The notes under the pieces are model-generated. The model saw only the letters and a program-made list of their open reading frames with translations, had not been told where the DNA came from and made no database searches. 64,000 bases of DNA from Favolaschia claudopus (Eukaryota > Basidiomycota > Agaricomycetes > Agaricales > Mycenaceae), in assembly GCA_037176885.1 (NCBI GenBank), contig JAWWNJ010000097.1, forward strand, positions 186,001 through 250,000, in the 5' to 3' direction. Every line of letters begins with the position of its first letter. Within the stretch, counting starts at the first letter, position 1. Below, piece by piece: positions 11,866 through 24,362 of this stretch. The translations under genes were made by a program, and so were the position numbers.

Positions 11866-12567
11866 GGATGAATCTAATGAGAAACCCGGTTTCCCCAGGA
11901 ACCCTCCCATATAAGGAAATATTTGAGAAACCTGAACAAACCGCTATTCAGAAACCCCAGCCGGCACACTCGGCAAAAACGATTTATTTTGCAAGGCTTT
12001 TGGAGGGTATAGCCTTTGTTGTAACCGTATTAGGACTTGAATGACACCCAGCACTGTTATCACTGTTAACATGGTCAAGACCGTCGAGAACGCTCTGCCG
12101 ATTACATCGCCGGGTCCTATTGATCTCGATCAATCCCGGCAGAAGGTGCCGAATTTAACACGGCTACCATGTATGTTTTGCGATCCAAGATATATTTTTA
12201 CAGTCATGGAAATGGCCATAATCTGACAAATGTATACACTGACCGAATAAAACAACCATACAGGATGACTTCATGGTAACCCTCCAAGATGATCCTGCAT
12301 CTCAACCGACATGGTGCATCAATTCATTTTCGATACGTGTATCTCCAGAGCTTGTAGATTTCGAGCTTTTGTTGATCTTCTTCTTCTATTTGAGCTGTAC
12401 TAAGACGCTAGAGTTGGGCTAGAGGCGCAAGATCTCATGCCATCTTTGCGGCATGTCAGCGGATTGATTTGACATCAGATCCGTGAGCGGGGTTCCTTCG
12501 GGAAACCCAGCTTTCAAATTACGGCAGGGGTTTCTCCAAGAAACCGGGTTTCCCAGTAGATTAATCC
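11866..12567 (-). mobile_element. MITE copy 2 (702 bp) with 9-bp target duplication
   Basis: This is the reverse complement of the element at 9031-9743, including an internal stretch whose 61-residue translation is identical. CTGTGTAAT flanks it on both sides (11857-11865 and 12568-12576). It lacks the 11-bp insertion of copy 1. Near-identity suggests recent movement of both copies. The pair forms a 0.7 kb inverted repeat separated by 2.1 kb. Confidence 0.82.
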
Positions 12568-12747
12568 CTGTGTAATGTTGGGTAAAGTTGCGCGAAACGC
12601 CAAATATTTGTGAGAAATACCGCATCTTGCTGAAGGTATCCACGTCCCTACTCCACTGCTGAGGCACCGGTTAGGACGCGATGCGTCTGCATCCAGCCAT
12701 CAATTCTATACCTTCTCTGCCAGTGCCGCCGCCTCATTTTGACGGTC

Positions 12748-12930
12748 CTAAATCACCATGGTGAATAGCGACTCAGAGCAAGACCCATCGATTTCGACGA
12801 GATAAAACCTCCTCAGAACACCGTGCTTAGGCCAAGCCAACGGGCTTCTTGTTTCTTCAATTTCCAGGTCATATTGCAGGTTAATGTTGTAAATACTGAT
12901 CCTAGGAACCCCCTCCATGTACGTGTCCAT
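12748..12930 (-). pseudogene. Relic 5' end of a third family gene
   Basis: A 60-residue frame starts at ATG 12930 (MDTYMEGVPRISIYN). It sits at the same distance from a TATATAGG promoter and shared box (12994-13040) as the starts of paralogues A and B. The sequence around the ATG (CCATTGAAAGCGAGCGAGGG on the plus strand) resembles that at paralogue B (CCATTGCAAGTGAGAGCGAG). The kinase-like body is not found downstream, where MITE copy 2 and an unrelated glycine-rich fragment lie. It is best read as a truncated paralogue. Confidence 0.4.
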
Positions 12931-12993
12931 TGAAAGCGAGCGAGGGAGTGGTAGGAAGGAGAAGAGCGGTCGGTGCGTGGTGCCTGTTGGAAG

Positions 12994-13040
12994 ATATATA
13001 GGTCATGTCATGAGGGTGCAATGAGGCTGCTGGCGTCCGA
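12994..13040 (-). promoter_or_regulatory. Orphan copy of the family promoter
   Basis: ATATATAGG is followed by the box GTGCAATGAGGCTGCTGGCG. The same arrangement is found before paralogue A (7519-7562) and paralogue B (21638-21684). Here it sits before a truncated gene. Confidence 0.4.
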
Positions 13041-13699
13041 GTTTGGAGCGGATGGTAAAAATACTTACGACCACAGCTGTGATGGTTGTTTGCGGAACTT
13101 TGCTGATCGCTCCTCGAGACGCCTCTTGCTAACAGGTGCGGCGCGAAGTCCGCGAACTGTCGATGTGGTGGGTAGTTGTGATACTTAGTCTCAGAAGCAC
13201 GGGTATGAGTGATTCTCTTTCGCGTGCCTCTTGCCACAATGCTCCGAAATTATCCATTGAAAGCGGTGACGAGTCTATCCAGTGGTATTGCATTGGTATT
13301 GCATTCTCTGTATCGCTAAAGGCATCAGTGCCCTTCTTTCTAACGCACAGGGGTAAGAGACGAGCGGTAGACTACGATTCAAGATGATCCGTTAAGACAT
13401 GCCGGAAATGGCGAAAGACGCTTCAGGTTGCTCAGACGATTTCGAATTGCAGTCTCAGAGCAGTTGGACCGGAGAGGGGAGTTGGGTTAAAACAGTACTG
13501 GTTCCTGCCAGTGCCGCCATCTACTATCGCGGCCTCCTGTAGCCTATAATCGAGCCGTCGCCGCCAGTGAGACTCTACTACTTGTACTTGACTTGTACCT
13601 TAAGTAGTCACTCTAGTCTGAATTTCTGCGGCCTGCCATTGTGCCACTTGTGCGCAGAGCCCCTTTGAATCCAAGTAGAGAATCGGGCAATTTGCGCGC

Positions 13700-15770
13700 T
13701 GCCAGAATCCAGAGAGAAGGTCGCAAATTGATGGCAGCGTTGAGGGAAGGGGAGGAAGAAGCCGTGGGAGTTTTTGGAAGCGCCGATTCGGTCCGAACAC
13801 ACTTTTCACACCAGCGACGACAATGGACACGATTGCGCAGCCCCTTTATACTCCTCTTTCAGGCCCTCGCCGGACCTTGCGTGACTTTGCTGTGTGTTCA
13901 CTCGGTGCTGCCTCAAACAGTGCACCGTCACTGTGCACGTCGTTAACCTCAGCAACGGCGCCTGAAAGGCCTCTCGATTCTCCACTCTGACCGAATTTCT
14001 GAGCTCTTGTATGAAGTGCAAGACGACTTTACCGCCTATATCTCCATCTCGGAAGTGGCTGGGAAGCAGACGAGATTCCTACGAGACCACCGGAAGATAG
14101 TCGGGCGGTCGCCGAGATGAATTTTAATCCCCCGTGCGTCCTTTCTTACTCTGATCTCCTCGATGTCTATGCTGATTTTCAGAGATGTTAGGCTCTCCGA
14201 CTCAAGTTCTTAGTCTGTTGATTGGTAGGCCAGAATTTCGTGGTGTGTCGTCTCTTCCCAGTGCAGTATAATTCTTATTCAATGCCGTTCGACCAAGTCG
14301 CGTTGCAGTCTGGATCCATTACGCAAGGCTTGAGAATACGTCCACGCTGTACGAGTCTTTGTGAACGCGGAGGTGTGTAACATTCTCTCTACAAGTGGAT
14401 CCCCTTCTTATCCGCATTTTTCTTTCCTCTCTAGACTCGGCGATCTCGATTGCCTCGTCGCTCGTCTCGATTGCCTCTGCGTTCTCCTGTGTGGCTCATG
14501 CGCCGCCCTCCTTGCCTCACATCTGGCAGCTCATGTGGAACGAAATCTGAATTGCTTGTCGCTTCCACGTTCCGCTCATGAAATCTTTCCCGGGACCAAC
14601 CCGGGACGGACTATGCGCGCCCTTGCCGGAGTTTTTGAGGCGACTCAGCGACGCTCCCATCATCGTTCTTGTCCGCTAATTCCACTCCTGTGCATCGAGG
14701 GTCATGCAGCCGACAACAGATCAGCCTTCTCCCCAGAAATATCCTGTTACATTGGCTCTCGCTCCAGATTTGCACCGCTCTGAAGTATTGTCGCACAGTA
14801 GCGGTGCGCCCCTTGGCAATGAAACGGAACCCAATGCATCTTCTCTCGGCTGGTGCTACAGCTTTACGCGATAACTCAATGCCCTGGCATCCCTCTCTGT
14901 GCTGGGAGGACTGCACATCTCGACGCTGCAGTGCTACCACCCCTCGATGAGAGGACTGGTCGCGCTGTCTGACGTCTTTGTCGTGAAATCAGCGATGGCT
15001 CTCGACGCAACGACTCGCATGCATTCGTGCTCTGCGAGAGATGCTGCCCATTCACAGTGATCTTCGGGATTGAGAGTACTCCGATTTCATCGAGCTAGGC
15101 GTGCGCCTGCGGTGCGCGAGGGTTGGGGCCCTCTCCGCTCCCTCCAGCAATACTTTGAATATGCGCTCAATCTGAAGCTCATCGACGACGTGCCTATCAA
15201 TTCCTCGCATCCGTTCGCTAGCACCATGTATGCTTTCCTTCGAAACGGTGCCAACAACGCTCGTCATTTCCGTTAATGGGTCTGTACGCAATGACTCAAC
15301 GACGTACCCTCTTGACACCCTCAGCTCGCGCTTGCGGTGTAACCTGTCACCCGTTGGGCGAAGGGTCGCAAACCCTGTCATCGCAGTGATGCCTCTCGAA
15401 GGAACGAGGTGGCGTCGACTGGGACGTGGGTCGAGACTAGCATCAGCACTACAGCGCAATCGGTTTCAATGACTAGCGCATCGCTGTATTTCGCCGTTGC
15501 TGCGTCGTTCATGCGTCAGTGTGCCAAATACTTTATCTTTTGTCTCGATGTGGCTGTGCTCCCTCCAACCCGACCTACACTCCCTCTTCGCCCTCGCGCC
15601 TGCTACGTCTCCGTCATCGGAGATCCCGGGATGCGTTCGTGGGTGTGCAGAGCTGCTTCCCCTGCACTTCACATTGCTCTCTCCGACGCCATATGCGTGT
15701 GTGGGGTTAGCCGGTATGGTGCAGCGTATATGGATCGTGTCGCTCTGAGCTGGGCGGCATAGGATTGGCA
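13700..15770. repeat. Diverged segmental duplication, copy 2
   Basis: This is the direct duplicate of 8398-10740, colinear with it but lacking the MITE. The match at 14960-15050 to 10060-10150 (shared ATGGCTCTCGACGCAACGAC) is the clearest. No gene is supported inside. Confidence 0.6.
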
Positions 15771-18700
15771 AGGCGGATGGAGCGGGATGCATTTTTATAT
15801 GCGTCTTATCCCTGCTGCGATGTACGTTGGGCTGCGTATGGGTGTTGACTGCGGATTTACTCGCCGGAATTGAGGCCCTCAGCTAGAAATTCATGCAATC
15901 CCCTTTTCCTTGCAGTTTATCATTCTCTGTCTCATGTGAGGGCCGAAGTTTGATCAAACCTTGTAAGTTACAGTAGTGTGTAAAAGGCTTCAAAACAAGC
16001 TGGACCCATGACTTGGTGAAGAATTTCCACGCCTTTGAGAATCCCGGTAGGACTGAGTGTGTGGCCATGACTTCGACGGCATGAGTATGCTGTATGAAGG
16101 AAGAGGTACACAAATCCACAGATGGGCGGCAGGAAGGATTTAGATGATACTGAATAGAAACGTGCAGTACGATAGAGTTCGGAGAGAGGTAGTACATAGT
16201 AAGGATGCCCGAAAATGAGATTCGGAGCTGCGCATGGCGCGTGTGCGTTGTCGTGAAGAAGCAGCAAGGGGAGGCAGGGTCAAGGCAACGGGGAGAAGAG
16301 GACACACGAACGAGCGCGATGACGAGTAGTAACCGACAATGAATGTCGGCCTGACGCTTCATTACCCTCCGTACGCCCAGCACCCCAATACCATCTCCGC
16401 CCTCTGAATTAGCCAGGCTGATCCCCAATGCTCCAGTGAACCAGCAATACCGCCTCACACCTCACAGCGCTAGCATGACACCCGCCCGTCTATCCCGCAG
16501 CTTCGGCCCTCAACAACTCCATCAAATGTCAGTCCCACATATAGCCTTCATGTCAGCCCATTCCTTGCGATTCGCCAGTAGGATCAAGGAACGACGGCAG
16601 GTGCGAGGGTGATGAAGGAGGCCGGCGGGCTACCGGGGTACAATGCTCGATGGACCGTGGAAACGAGGAGCGGCATAGTCGAGACTTGGGCATCGAGAAC
16701 GTGCATCTCACCCCATCTGCGGCATCCACAGCGCGCCTCGAACCACCGCATCGTCTGCATAGCTTCGGAATGGAGCCCATCCACTTTGCAGTCTGTCCCT
16801 TTCTTCTTGGCAGCTTCGTCACATCCAATACCCGTCGTCTGTCATCGCGCGCGCTCTCCCGCACACGATGAATCGGCGCGATCGATATGGAGTATGTACG
16901 CAGTTCCCTCGAATGTCAGCGGTTCAGTCGCCCTATGTTTGCTGCTGCATGGGCGCGGGGACCAATTGCAATCGTTGTGATGGTGCCCCACCCAGCCTCA
17001 GTTACGACGATCAAAGAGCAAAGGCACCATAAGCCGGCACTGAGACACGCATCGAAGCAGATCACCAGCGCGTAGTCCCGAAGACGGCGCCGAAACGCGT
17101 GGAGCTGGACGGGACGAATCGGCTGCGGCAGAGTTTTGGCGCAGGACTTGCTGATGATTGCGAGGGCATCGAAAGATATTGGCGATTGGCGGCAGGTCAT
17201 GCAGACACATGTACTCCGTGTATACACGAGACGGTGATGATTGTCATCGTCAGTCGGGACGCGGATGAGACTGGGCTACGAGGCGGATGCAGCGTAGCAT
17301 GGTGCGACAAGCGGTGAGGGCGAGATCATCTCTCGATTCACGAGGAAAAGCTGGTGGTAGAGTCAGCGAGCTGAAAGCGAGAGGGAGCAATGATTTACTC
17401 AGCAGCCAAAGCTAGTACTTATACTCATACCTCCGGGAAAGACCCTGGTCCCGCAGCAAGAGCCACAGCCAGTTGAAGGCGTCCAAGATCCTGGATTCCT
17501 GGAGCATACTCTCGAAAGCACGGTGTTAGATATCGTCCATCATGGAGTTGAAGCTCAGAGAATATGCAGAGAAGTCGTCACGAAGATCGTCAGGGACGCC
17601 TTTCACGTCTATACGGGAGCCGAGCGGAGAATACAGCCGCCCGATAATCCACTCTGCGGAACAGCGAAAAGACAGAGAAACGGCCGGTTGTTGTCAATGA
17701 CGACCACAGCTCGTACATATTGTCTGGAGAGACTTTATATGACGGGTGAGACCAGATTGAGGGCAAATAACACACACTCTTTATACGACGAGATTGCCTC
17801 GTCAGAGCGGTGTTCCTGCGGTGTTCCAAGCCCAGAGTAAGGTGGTAGGTGAATTTTGTCGCTTGGCAGCCTGCTGCCTGTCAGTAACCGCGAGTCGGCC
17901 TACAATGTGAAGACTCGCAGAGGATGGGAGGAAAGAAAAACATCGAATTACCAAATTAGGAACTCGGCTAACCGGCTGTGAGTTTGCCGATCCCTTCCTC
18001 TCTCAACTTCCATGTCGATGACACTGTACTGTACTAGAGGCTCCGCTGGCGGTCACGGTGCAGGACTGTATTGACTCGCGGCTCGACCCTTCCTGTGTGC
18101 TTGGTCCAACTTTCTGAATCATTGTCTATTCCTCAACTTCGATTGCTTTCCAAGTTGCTTTCGGTGCGGCAATCCTCGATGCAAAAAATTGTGCGAGAGT
18201 CATAACGAGACATCGCCAACTTTTCCGGTGCTCCCTTAAACTTCTTGATGCGGTGGTACACTCCAATATGCGAAATACTTCCAAGTCCCTGACACTGCTT
18301 CAAGGTACGTCTTTCGAGCGACTACCGGCCGATGTGGAGGAACCTAGAGGAACCTCGTCTGCTCAATCCAGCAAAATCACTGACACTCCTTTAGTTCAAA
18401 CGCTCTATTATTTCCAAAGTGCCTGCCTGCAACATCAATATCTAGCTCCTTCTCTTACACACCTCGATTCCGAGCGCTGCCTCCATTCGGCTCAACCTTT
18501 CACTCTCAACCCGCTGCTGCGCATCTCTAGATTCGATTCAAACAGGTTAAGACACCCTATGAATATTGATACAGAAAACAGAAAACATTTTCATCGACAC
18601 CTCTCTCCTGAGACCCACTATCCGAAAAGAATATCTTCACAAGATCGCCACGTTCACGTTGCTGAGTCCATTTAACTCATCGAAAATCACATTTGTACTG

Positions 18701-18929
18701 ATATATCGCTGAGAACAGTCTACGAAACAAGTACGACTTTCTCAATGTTCAATCTGTTTCAATCATCGCTTCAACAATTCTGGCCGGGATAGAATACCAG
18801 AGATACTATTCCTCGCTACGGATTCGCAACATCTTTGGTTCGGCATCCTCCGAAGTACAGTAAATGAGTGTGTACAAAACTGACCGAGATTTTCTAGGCC
18901 TTGACCGTCCAGACCACGATATACAAATT
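15771..18929. other. Stretch without a confident gene
   Basis: Open frames lie on the minus strand at 15883-16458, 16553-16864 and 16916-17227, and on the plus strand at 18253-18675. The minus-strand pieces around 16584-17227 read protein-like (HSEAMQTMRWFEARCGCRRW; FRRRLRDYALVICFDAC) and could be exons of a decayed or unrecognised gene. I could not join them with splice sites or name a family, so no gene is called. Confidence 0.35.
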
Positions 18930-21571
18930 TCAAATACTATCAACGAGAGCAAGGACTCCAAGAAGGAAAATCAGCAACAGTTGGACTGCCGTCACGACTT
19001 TGAATGCTTTTGATGCTGGCATTTGGTCTGCGAAGTCAAGGATCGATTCATGCAAATCCACTGACACACAATCTCAGGCTCTCATATCTTTGACGATGAA
19101 CATAAGTGCTTACCTTGTGCTTCATCCTGTAATAAATGCAAAAATGGCTCTTGGTCGAAATCACCTGGCTTTGAATCGCTGTTGGAAGAATCTTTACTCG
19201 ATCTCAACTCTTTTTCGTCACTGGCCAAACCGGGTTCATGTTCACGGCCGGATTTCTCTTCTGTATCTTCTGCATGTGTATCTCTGAAGTGATTGGCTGC
19301 GGAACAGAGATCAACTCACCAGTGACAATTTCCTCCTCTACGTTCAAACAGGGTTTGTAAAGTGGGAATCCAAGACTCCGTGCAACATCCTGACTGTCGG
19401 GATCAAATCCTTTTGCTTGATGGATTTTGCGGATGTCAGCATAGACACGATCGTCCCATGATCTCCCATGAACTACAATCTTCTCCATACAAATAATTGG
19501 GAATCCAAGTTTGAATGCATCATCTGTGCTCAGTTCCTCAATGCCATATGGATCAAGGGACCAATAGGCAAGAGATTTAGCGCCTTTGAAGGAGTGTCCT
19601 CGACTGAAATAAGATGCTGAGCGCAACCATAGATATCCCTTCGGAAAGCGGTTGGCATTTCTTGTATTATGTTTCAGGCAAATTTTGAGCTCGATTTCAT
19701 ATGGTAGAACTGAAATATAGTTCAAGTTATAGTGTATGATTGCACTGACATACATACCATAGTTGCTAAAATTGGATTTGACTCCCAGACGTTTGAATAT
19801 GTAGTTAGCCTGGCTGAGCCACGCATATGGTATCGTTTCTGTCTGTGGATAGTCTGTGGACCGCACAGCATGGAATGTGAATGTGAATCTGAAGGAATTG
19901 TCGTCCGGTGGGGGCTCAGAGAAAGTCACACTATGACTTGGATAACTCAAAAAAATCATCCTTCAGTTTCTGTTAGACAACGATGGGACTAAACATACCA
20001 TTTCTTCCTCCTTTCCATATATAATCCTTTCAGTATCCTCTCAACAATGATGATTGTATACACACCTTATATTTCTGCATGCAGTATCAAGATGTGTCCA
20101 CTCTGATGCATGTTTCCATCCGCCATGCCAACCATCGCGCCAATCAAAGTCAGGGTCAGAGTCAGACTCCGAAGTGGCAATTTCAATGGAATTGCCAGAT
20201 GTGTCAATAGTATACACACTGTCCAGATGCATCACAGCTGAAGAAACCGCAAGATATTCATATCTCGCGTCCTCGTGGCAAATGTCGTGAAAATTATCCC
20301 ATGGCAACACTTTTCCAAGGAGACTTGTGTCTGCATAAGAAAAGACATTCATAGCAGGGACCTCAAGGGTTGGCCATCGCCAATGTATTGGCGTTGACCA
20401 GAGACTATAAGAAAGGAATATTCCGAATGGATCACCGTGGTACTACAATGCCTCCCATTGTGAGAAAGGGTTCTTGTTCTGAACCTCGACTCACTTGCAG
20501 AACCATCGTCAGATAATCTTGAACCTTCTGCCAGAATGTCAACGAATGAGTTAGCCATGGAGGTAGCCCCTACATGATGCTGCTGATACTGAAACAAGTT
20601 AGAACAGCTCTAAAAGCCTCACAGTTATGAATTACCATACATAATAGATGTAGATGTAAGTAGTGAGTAAGACAGAGTTTCGAAAGTGGGTCAGAAGGTG
20701 ATCGAATGGCATGTAATCTATTTGGGATATCAGCATCCATTGAGCGAGATCTGATGACATACTATCGTGAAAGATAGCAGCATAAACATCCTTGCACTGG
20801 ATTATTCCGTAAATCTGGAGGATGTAATAATGTCTATTCAAACACAGTTTCAGCCTGGATTTAACGTAGGTAATACTTGAAAGATACCGATATTGCATGT
20901 ATAATTTGACATCAGCTTTCCATTTCTAACCCAGCACCCAGGCTGAGTACGGTAATTTCAAAATCACCCAATTGACTCACTTGTTCCGCCCTGTTGCCTT
21001 TGTAGGTTGCCACGGTAAGATTCTGGCCATTGATTTTTGCTGCATGAACTCTTCGAACACTGTATCGAGGCTGCTGCCAAGAAGACTGGCAGTAAGACTG
21101 GGGGATTGGATCCATCACGTATTGCTGATCTTGCAGGTAGACATCTCCCCACGCAATCTTGCGATAATCTGTTCATGGATTTATTTTCACTGCCCAACAA
21201 AAGATATATGAAATCGTGAACATACTTCCATTTATCAACGCCTGCTCGGCTGCAATGAGGGGTTGTGCATTCTTTAGCCATGCACTCTCCATGAAGGTTA
21301 TAAAGACTCACTTCCGTTCATATTAACCGTGAACCGTTCTGCGTTAGTCTGAGTCATGTATAGTCGAGGTGCTTCAGCATTGCCGCCGACCCCGCCAATG
21401 AGTAAGCCGTTCCCGCCCGCACCCCCAGTTCCTCCTGACACTGCGCGGAAGTTATATCAAGCTCTGGACGTTCGATTTAAATATTTTCGTACCATTGACT
21501 GTTGAACATGATTCCCTGTTCGGAAAGAAGTCATCAAGAGAGCCGGGGGTAGGTTCCTTGTCAACATCCAT
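18930..21571 (-). CDS. Glycine-rich, kinase-like, tail-anchored family protein (paralogue B)
   Basis: A minus-strand multi-exon paralogue of the gene at 4833-7457. It starts at ATG 21571 (MDVDKEPTPGSLDDFF). Exon 2 has VSGGTGGAGGNGLLIGGVGG, then PRLYMTQTNAERFTVNMNG. Later exons encode RVHAAKINGQNLTVATYKGN, ILQIYGIIQCKDVYAAIFH and DYMPFDHLLTHFR. The large exon 19959-19204 holds LSQANYIFKRLGVKSNFSNY, AYWSLDPYGIEELST and FHQAKGFDPDSQDVARSLG. The final exon ends at 18930 with MPASKAFKVVTAVQ and a leucine-rich hydrophobic segment, matching the end of paralogue A. No HRD/DFG catalytic motifs were seen, so it may be a pseudokinase. The shared C-terminal membrane segment suggests tail anchoring. Some middle exons are uncertain and single-base breaks cannot be excluded. 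Confidence 0.6.
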
Positions 21572-24362
21572 TGCAAGTGAGAGCGAGAGGGAGGAGAAAG
21601 AAGGTCGTCAATGGGCATCGACTTTGACTTTTAGGGGAATATATAGGCATTGTTGTGCGCAATGACAACGAGGCTGCTGCCTGTAAAGTGTGTGTTCACT
21701 TGAAATATCTCCACAGCCTCGCTGTGGCTGCTTCTGATTCCAGAAACTTTTGCGATAGCGCCTCTGAATTAGTCGGCACACAGATTGTAACAGATGCAGT
21801 CAAGATTGAGGAGACATACTGCTTTGACTGAAGGAGGATCTGAAAAGGAGGAGAATTTCTTTTTCTTTATCTTTTCGAGGCGGTACCATAGCCCACGTTG
21901 TGCTCGCCATTTCTTCGGCGTTTGTCAAGACCCGAAATGAAGTCGTCAGCGAAGGAAGAAGCAGGGATATGGGGCCGGCGACATACGAAAGATGGAAGCC
22001 TTGAATTGCACAGCAACGACGAGGCTGCTCGATCAAAATAAGTGGCTCTACAGCACATTGGGCACTGTCTGCAACTGACAAAATTGCCGCCGGGAGCGCA
22101 AGGAAGTCTTTGGATGCGTCAGGCTCAATGAACAGAATGATATTAGTAAAACTGCAGCACTATATAAGTAGTTTGACTTTGACGGCATTCAGTACATTTT
22201 GAGCTGCAAAAAACATTAGAGAGAATGAGAGATATTTTAATTTAGCAGATCTGAAGCCGACAAATCGTAGACGTTGGCAGACAGTCGAGCCCGGGTTGAA
22301 GTTTTAGTCGTTAGTCGGTGAAATGACTTGGAGGGAATTATTGTACTATATGTGACCGGCCTTCCGGCCACCTTAAGGATTTTCAGTATTTTCGCAAGGT
22401 ATATGACAATTCCATGGGACAGTTTGCAACCCTGGTCATAGGCTAGCATCCTACGAGTGAGTTGCAAGCAAAAGTACGAGGATTGATGATGTTTTGATCA
22501 TTCGGCAAATATTTTGGTCCGGGGGGTCCGAAATCGGCCGAAACGAGGACGCCGGCCAGGCGTGGGAATTTCCCGCTGGTCGGGCTTGTCCTGGCCGTCT
22601 CAATGCACTTAAGCGCGCGGGAGGGCGGGGATTCATGGGGAGTCCACTTTAGATCATCTTTAGACATTCTTACAATACACGAGGGGCTCTGTTGACTCTC
22701 AACGGAATATATAATTTAATAATGATTTTCTAGATGTATTTAGCGAGCCGACGATATTAAACGGTCCAACGAGCGGTGCCTGTGCGCCACGAAGACTGGA
22801 TATGGGTAGTATAGCCCAAATAATGTTGGGATACAACTATGGGAGGAATATGGTGATATATGAGCAGGGGAATGCTCACCTAGGCAGAACCCTCCTTGCC
22901 ATAATCAGCCTCTACAGAGTCGGCGGGCTCACATGGCGCGCAGACGGAACAATGGACTAAGGTAAGCTCGTATAGACATTGGACGAGATATACAAACATA
23001 CCTGACACCCCAAATCAGCTCTGAAGCCTTTCGTTCCGCCAGAAAAAATCCGAAGTTTCCGGCCAATCAAAAATGGTGGTTTGACGTCGTCGGCCGTGAT
23101 ACTGAGGCATAGTAGACAGGTAAATTCTCTCAATAGCGCCAAGCAGGAGTATCCATATATAGTATTTGCTATCCCAAGTATCCAGTCTGCAGTGCGAGAC
23201 GGAGAGTCAATACATGGCGGTCTTGTCGTACACATTGGTGCAGAAAAGTGTCGGCTTTCTTGAGATGATGTGTGCCTGTGTACAAGGACGCGAAAGCGGG
23301 GTAGATAATCCGAGGCCCGGAGGTGTAGCGACAGATGCGCGGAAGAAAATGAGCCACGGGAGACGGGAATCGAATTGGGCGGTGGGCGTGTTCCGGCTTC
23401 GTAGAGCTTCGGGCCCTCTGCAAAGTCGTTAGTTCGTTGCCCAGTACCACCTGGAAGCCCAGGTGAGGTTTCATAACACGCCGCCCCGCCGCCCCGCCGC
23501 CTTCCGCCCGAATCCCCGCCGAATTATATGATGTTGCTGCTACGCATGCCCTCTCCAGCAACCCCGTCACATCCACCCCCCATCCCGAGCGCAGAGATCT
23601 CCTACGAGCCTCCCACGCGACCAGCAGTGCGCCCATTCAGGCCCCGCCTACCGTTCACACCGCCGGCAGACACATGCTTACTCAAACGCGTCCGTCCATT
23701 CCGCCCTCGCGCCCCCGCTTCACCGATTCATCGAGGCTCCTGCTCCTCTTTCGGAGGTACCCCAACCGTCCTTTCCTCACTCCAAGGCTTCCTCCGCTGT
23801 CCTCGTCCGCTGCATGCTGTCGCTTCCGTCTGCGTCGCACAAAGCCTCGATGTCGTATCATGACAAACCCCCTACCGCGCAATGACCAGTGGCACCCTCG
23901 TCGTTTGCCTCCCAGGACACCACCCTCCTCTCGCTCGAGATACAGGTCCACGATTCTCTTTGAGTCGCCTGCCACGTCGCCCACGTCGTTCGGCTTTTTA
24001 TCGCCGTTGTTGCCGGAGGAATCACATGCCGGTGCAGAGTGGTCAGACCGCCCGTGGGACCCTCCCTAGCATGAATGGTCACCTTTTGCACTCATTCCAG
24101 CTGGTTCCGCTGCACGCTCAGGTCATTGTTTTTTTTGTTGCCCGCCGAAAAGTTAGGCCTATCGAGGATTTTTTAATCCTAAGTTGTAACGACGTAGATA
24201 GGTATCAGTATAGTAAACTAGTAAACGATGCAGTGGTCGTTGAGAACGGGGCCATCTGTCAAGCCAGCAGTGTGGGAGAAATAAGAAAACACTTTGATAG
24301 GCCTGGGATGAAAACACCCCGTGTTTTCTCAATTTTGAACATGTTTAATATTATATAACGCG
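21572..24362. other. Upstream of paralogue B to the retrotransposon nest
   Basis: No confident gene. A further copy of the family promoter box (CAACGACGAGGCTGCT) is near 22007-22022. A GC-rich stretch at 22500-22650 looks like a dispersed repeat unit. An open plus-strand frame without a start runs 23467-24069 (ELYDVAATHALSSNPVTS onward, rich in R, P and S) and stops 294 bp before the gypsy-2 LTR; it may be an exon of an unrecognised gene. Confidence 0.35.
21638..21684 (-). promoter_or_regulatory. Putative core promoter of paralogue B
   Basis: ATATATAGG lies about 70 bp upstream of the ATG at 21571, followed by GCAATGACAACGAGGCTGCT, the box shared with the other family loci. Confidence 0.4.

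Noticed and set aside
9383..12226. Identical 61-residue frames in both MITEs considered as a gene
   Set aside because: Identity reflects the near-identical element copies; too short and featureless to be a transposase.
15883..16458. 191-residue minus-strand open frame
   Set aside because: No ATG at its start, composition unlike protein, no domain recognised.
18253..18675. 140-residue plus-strand open frame
   Set aside because: No recognisable family, lies in the downstream flank of paralogue B on the other strand.
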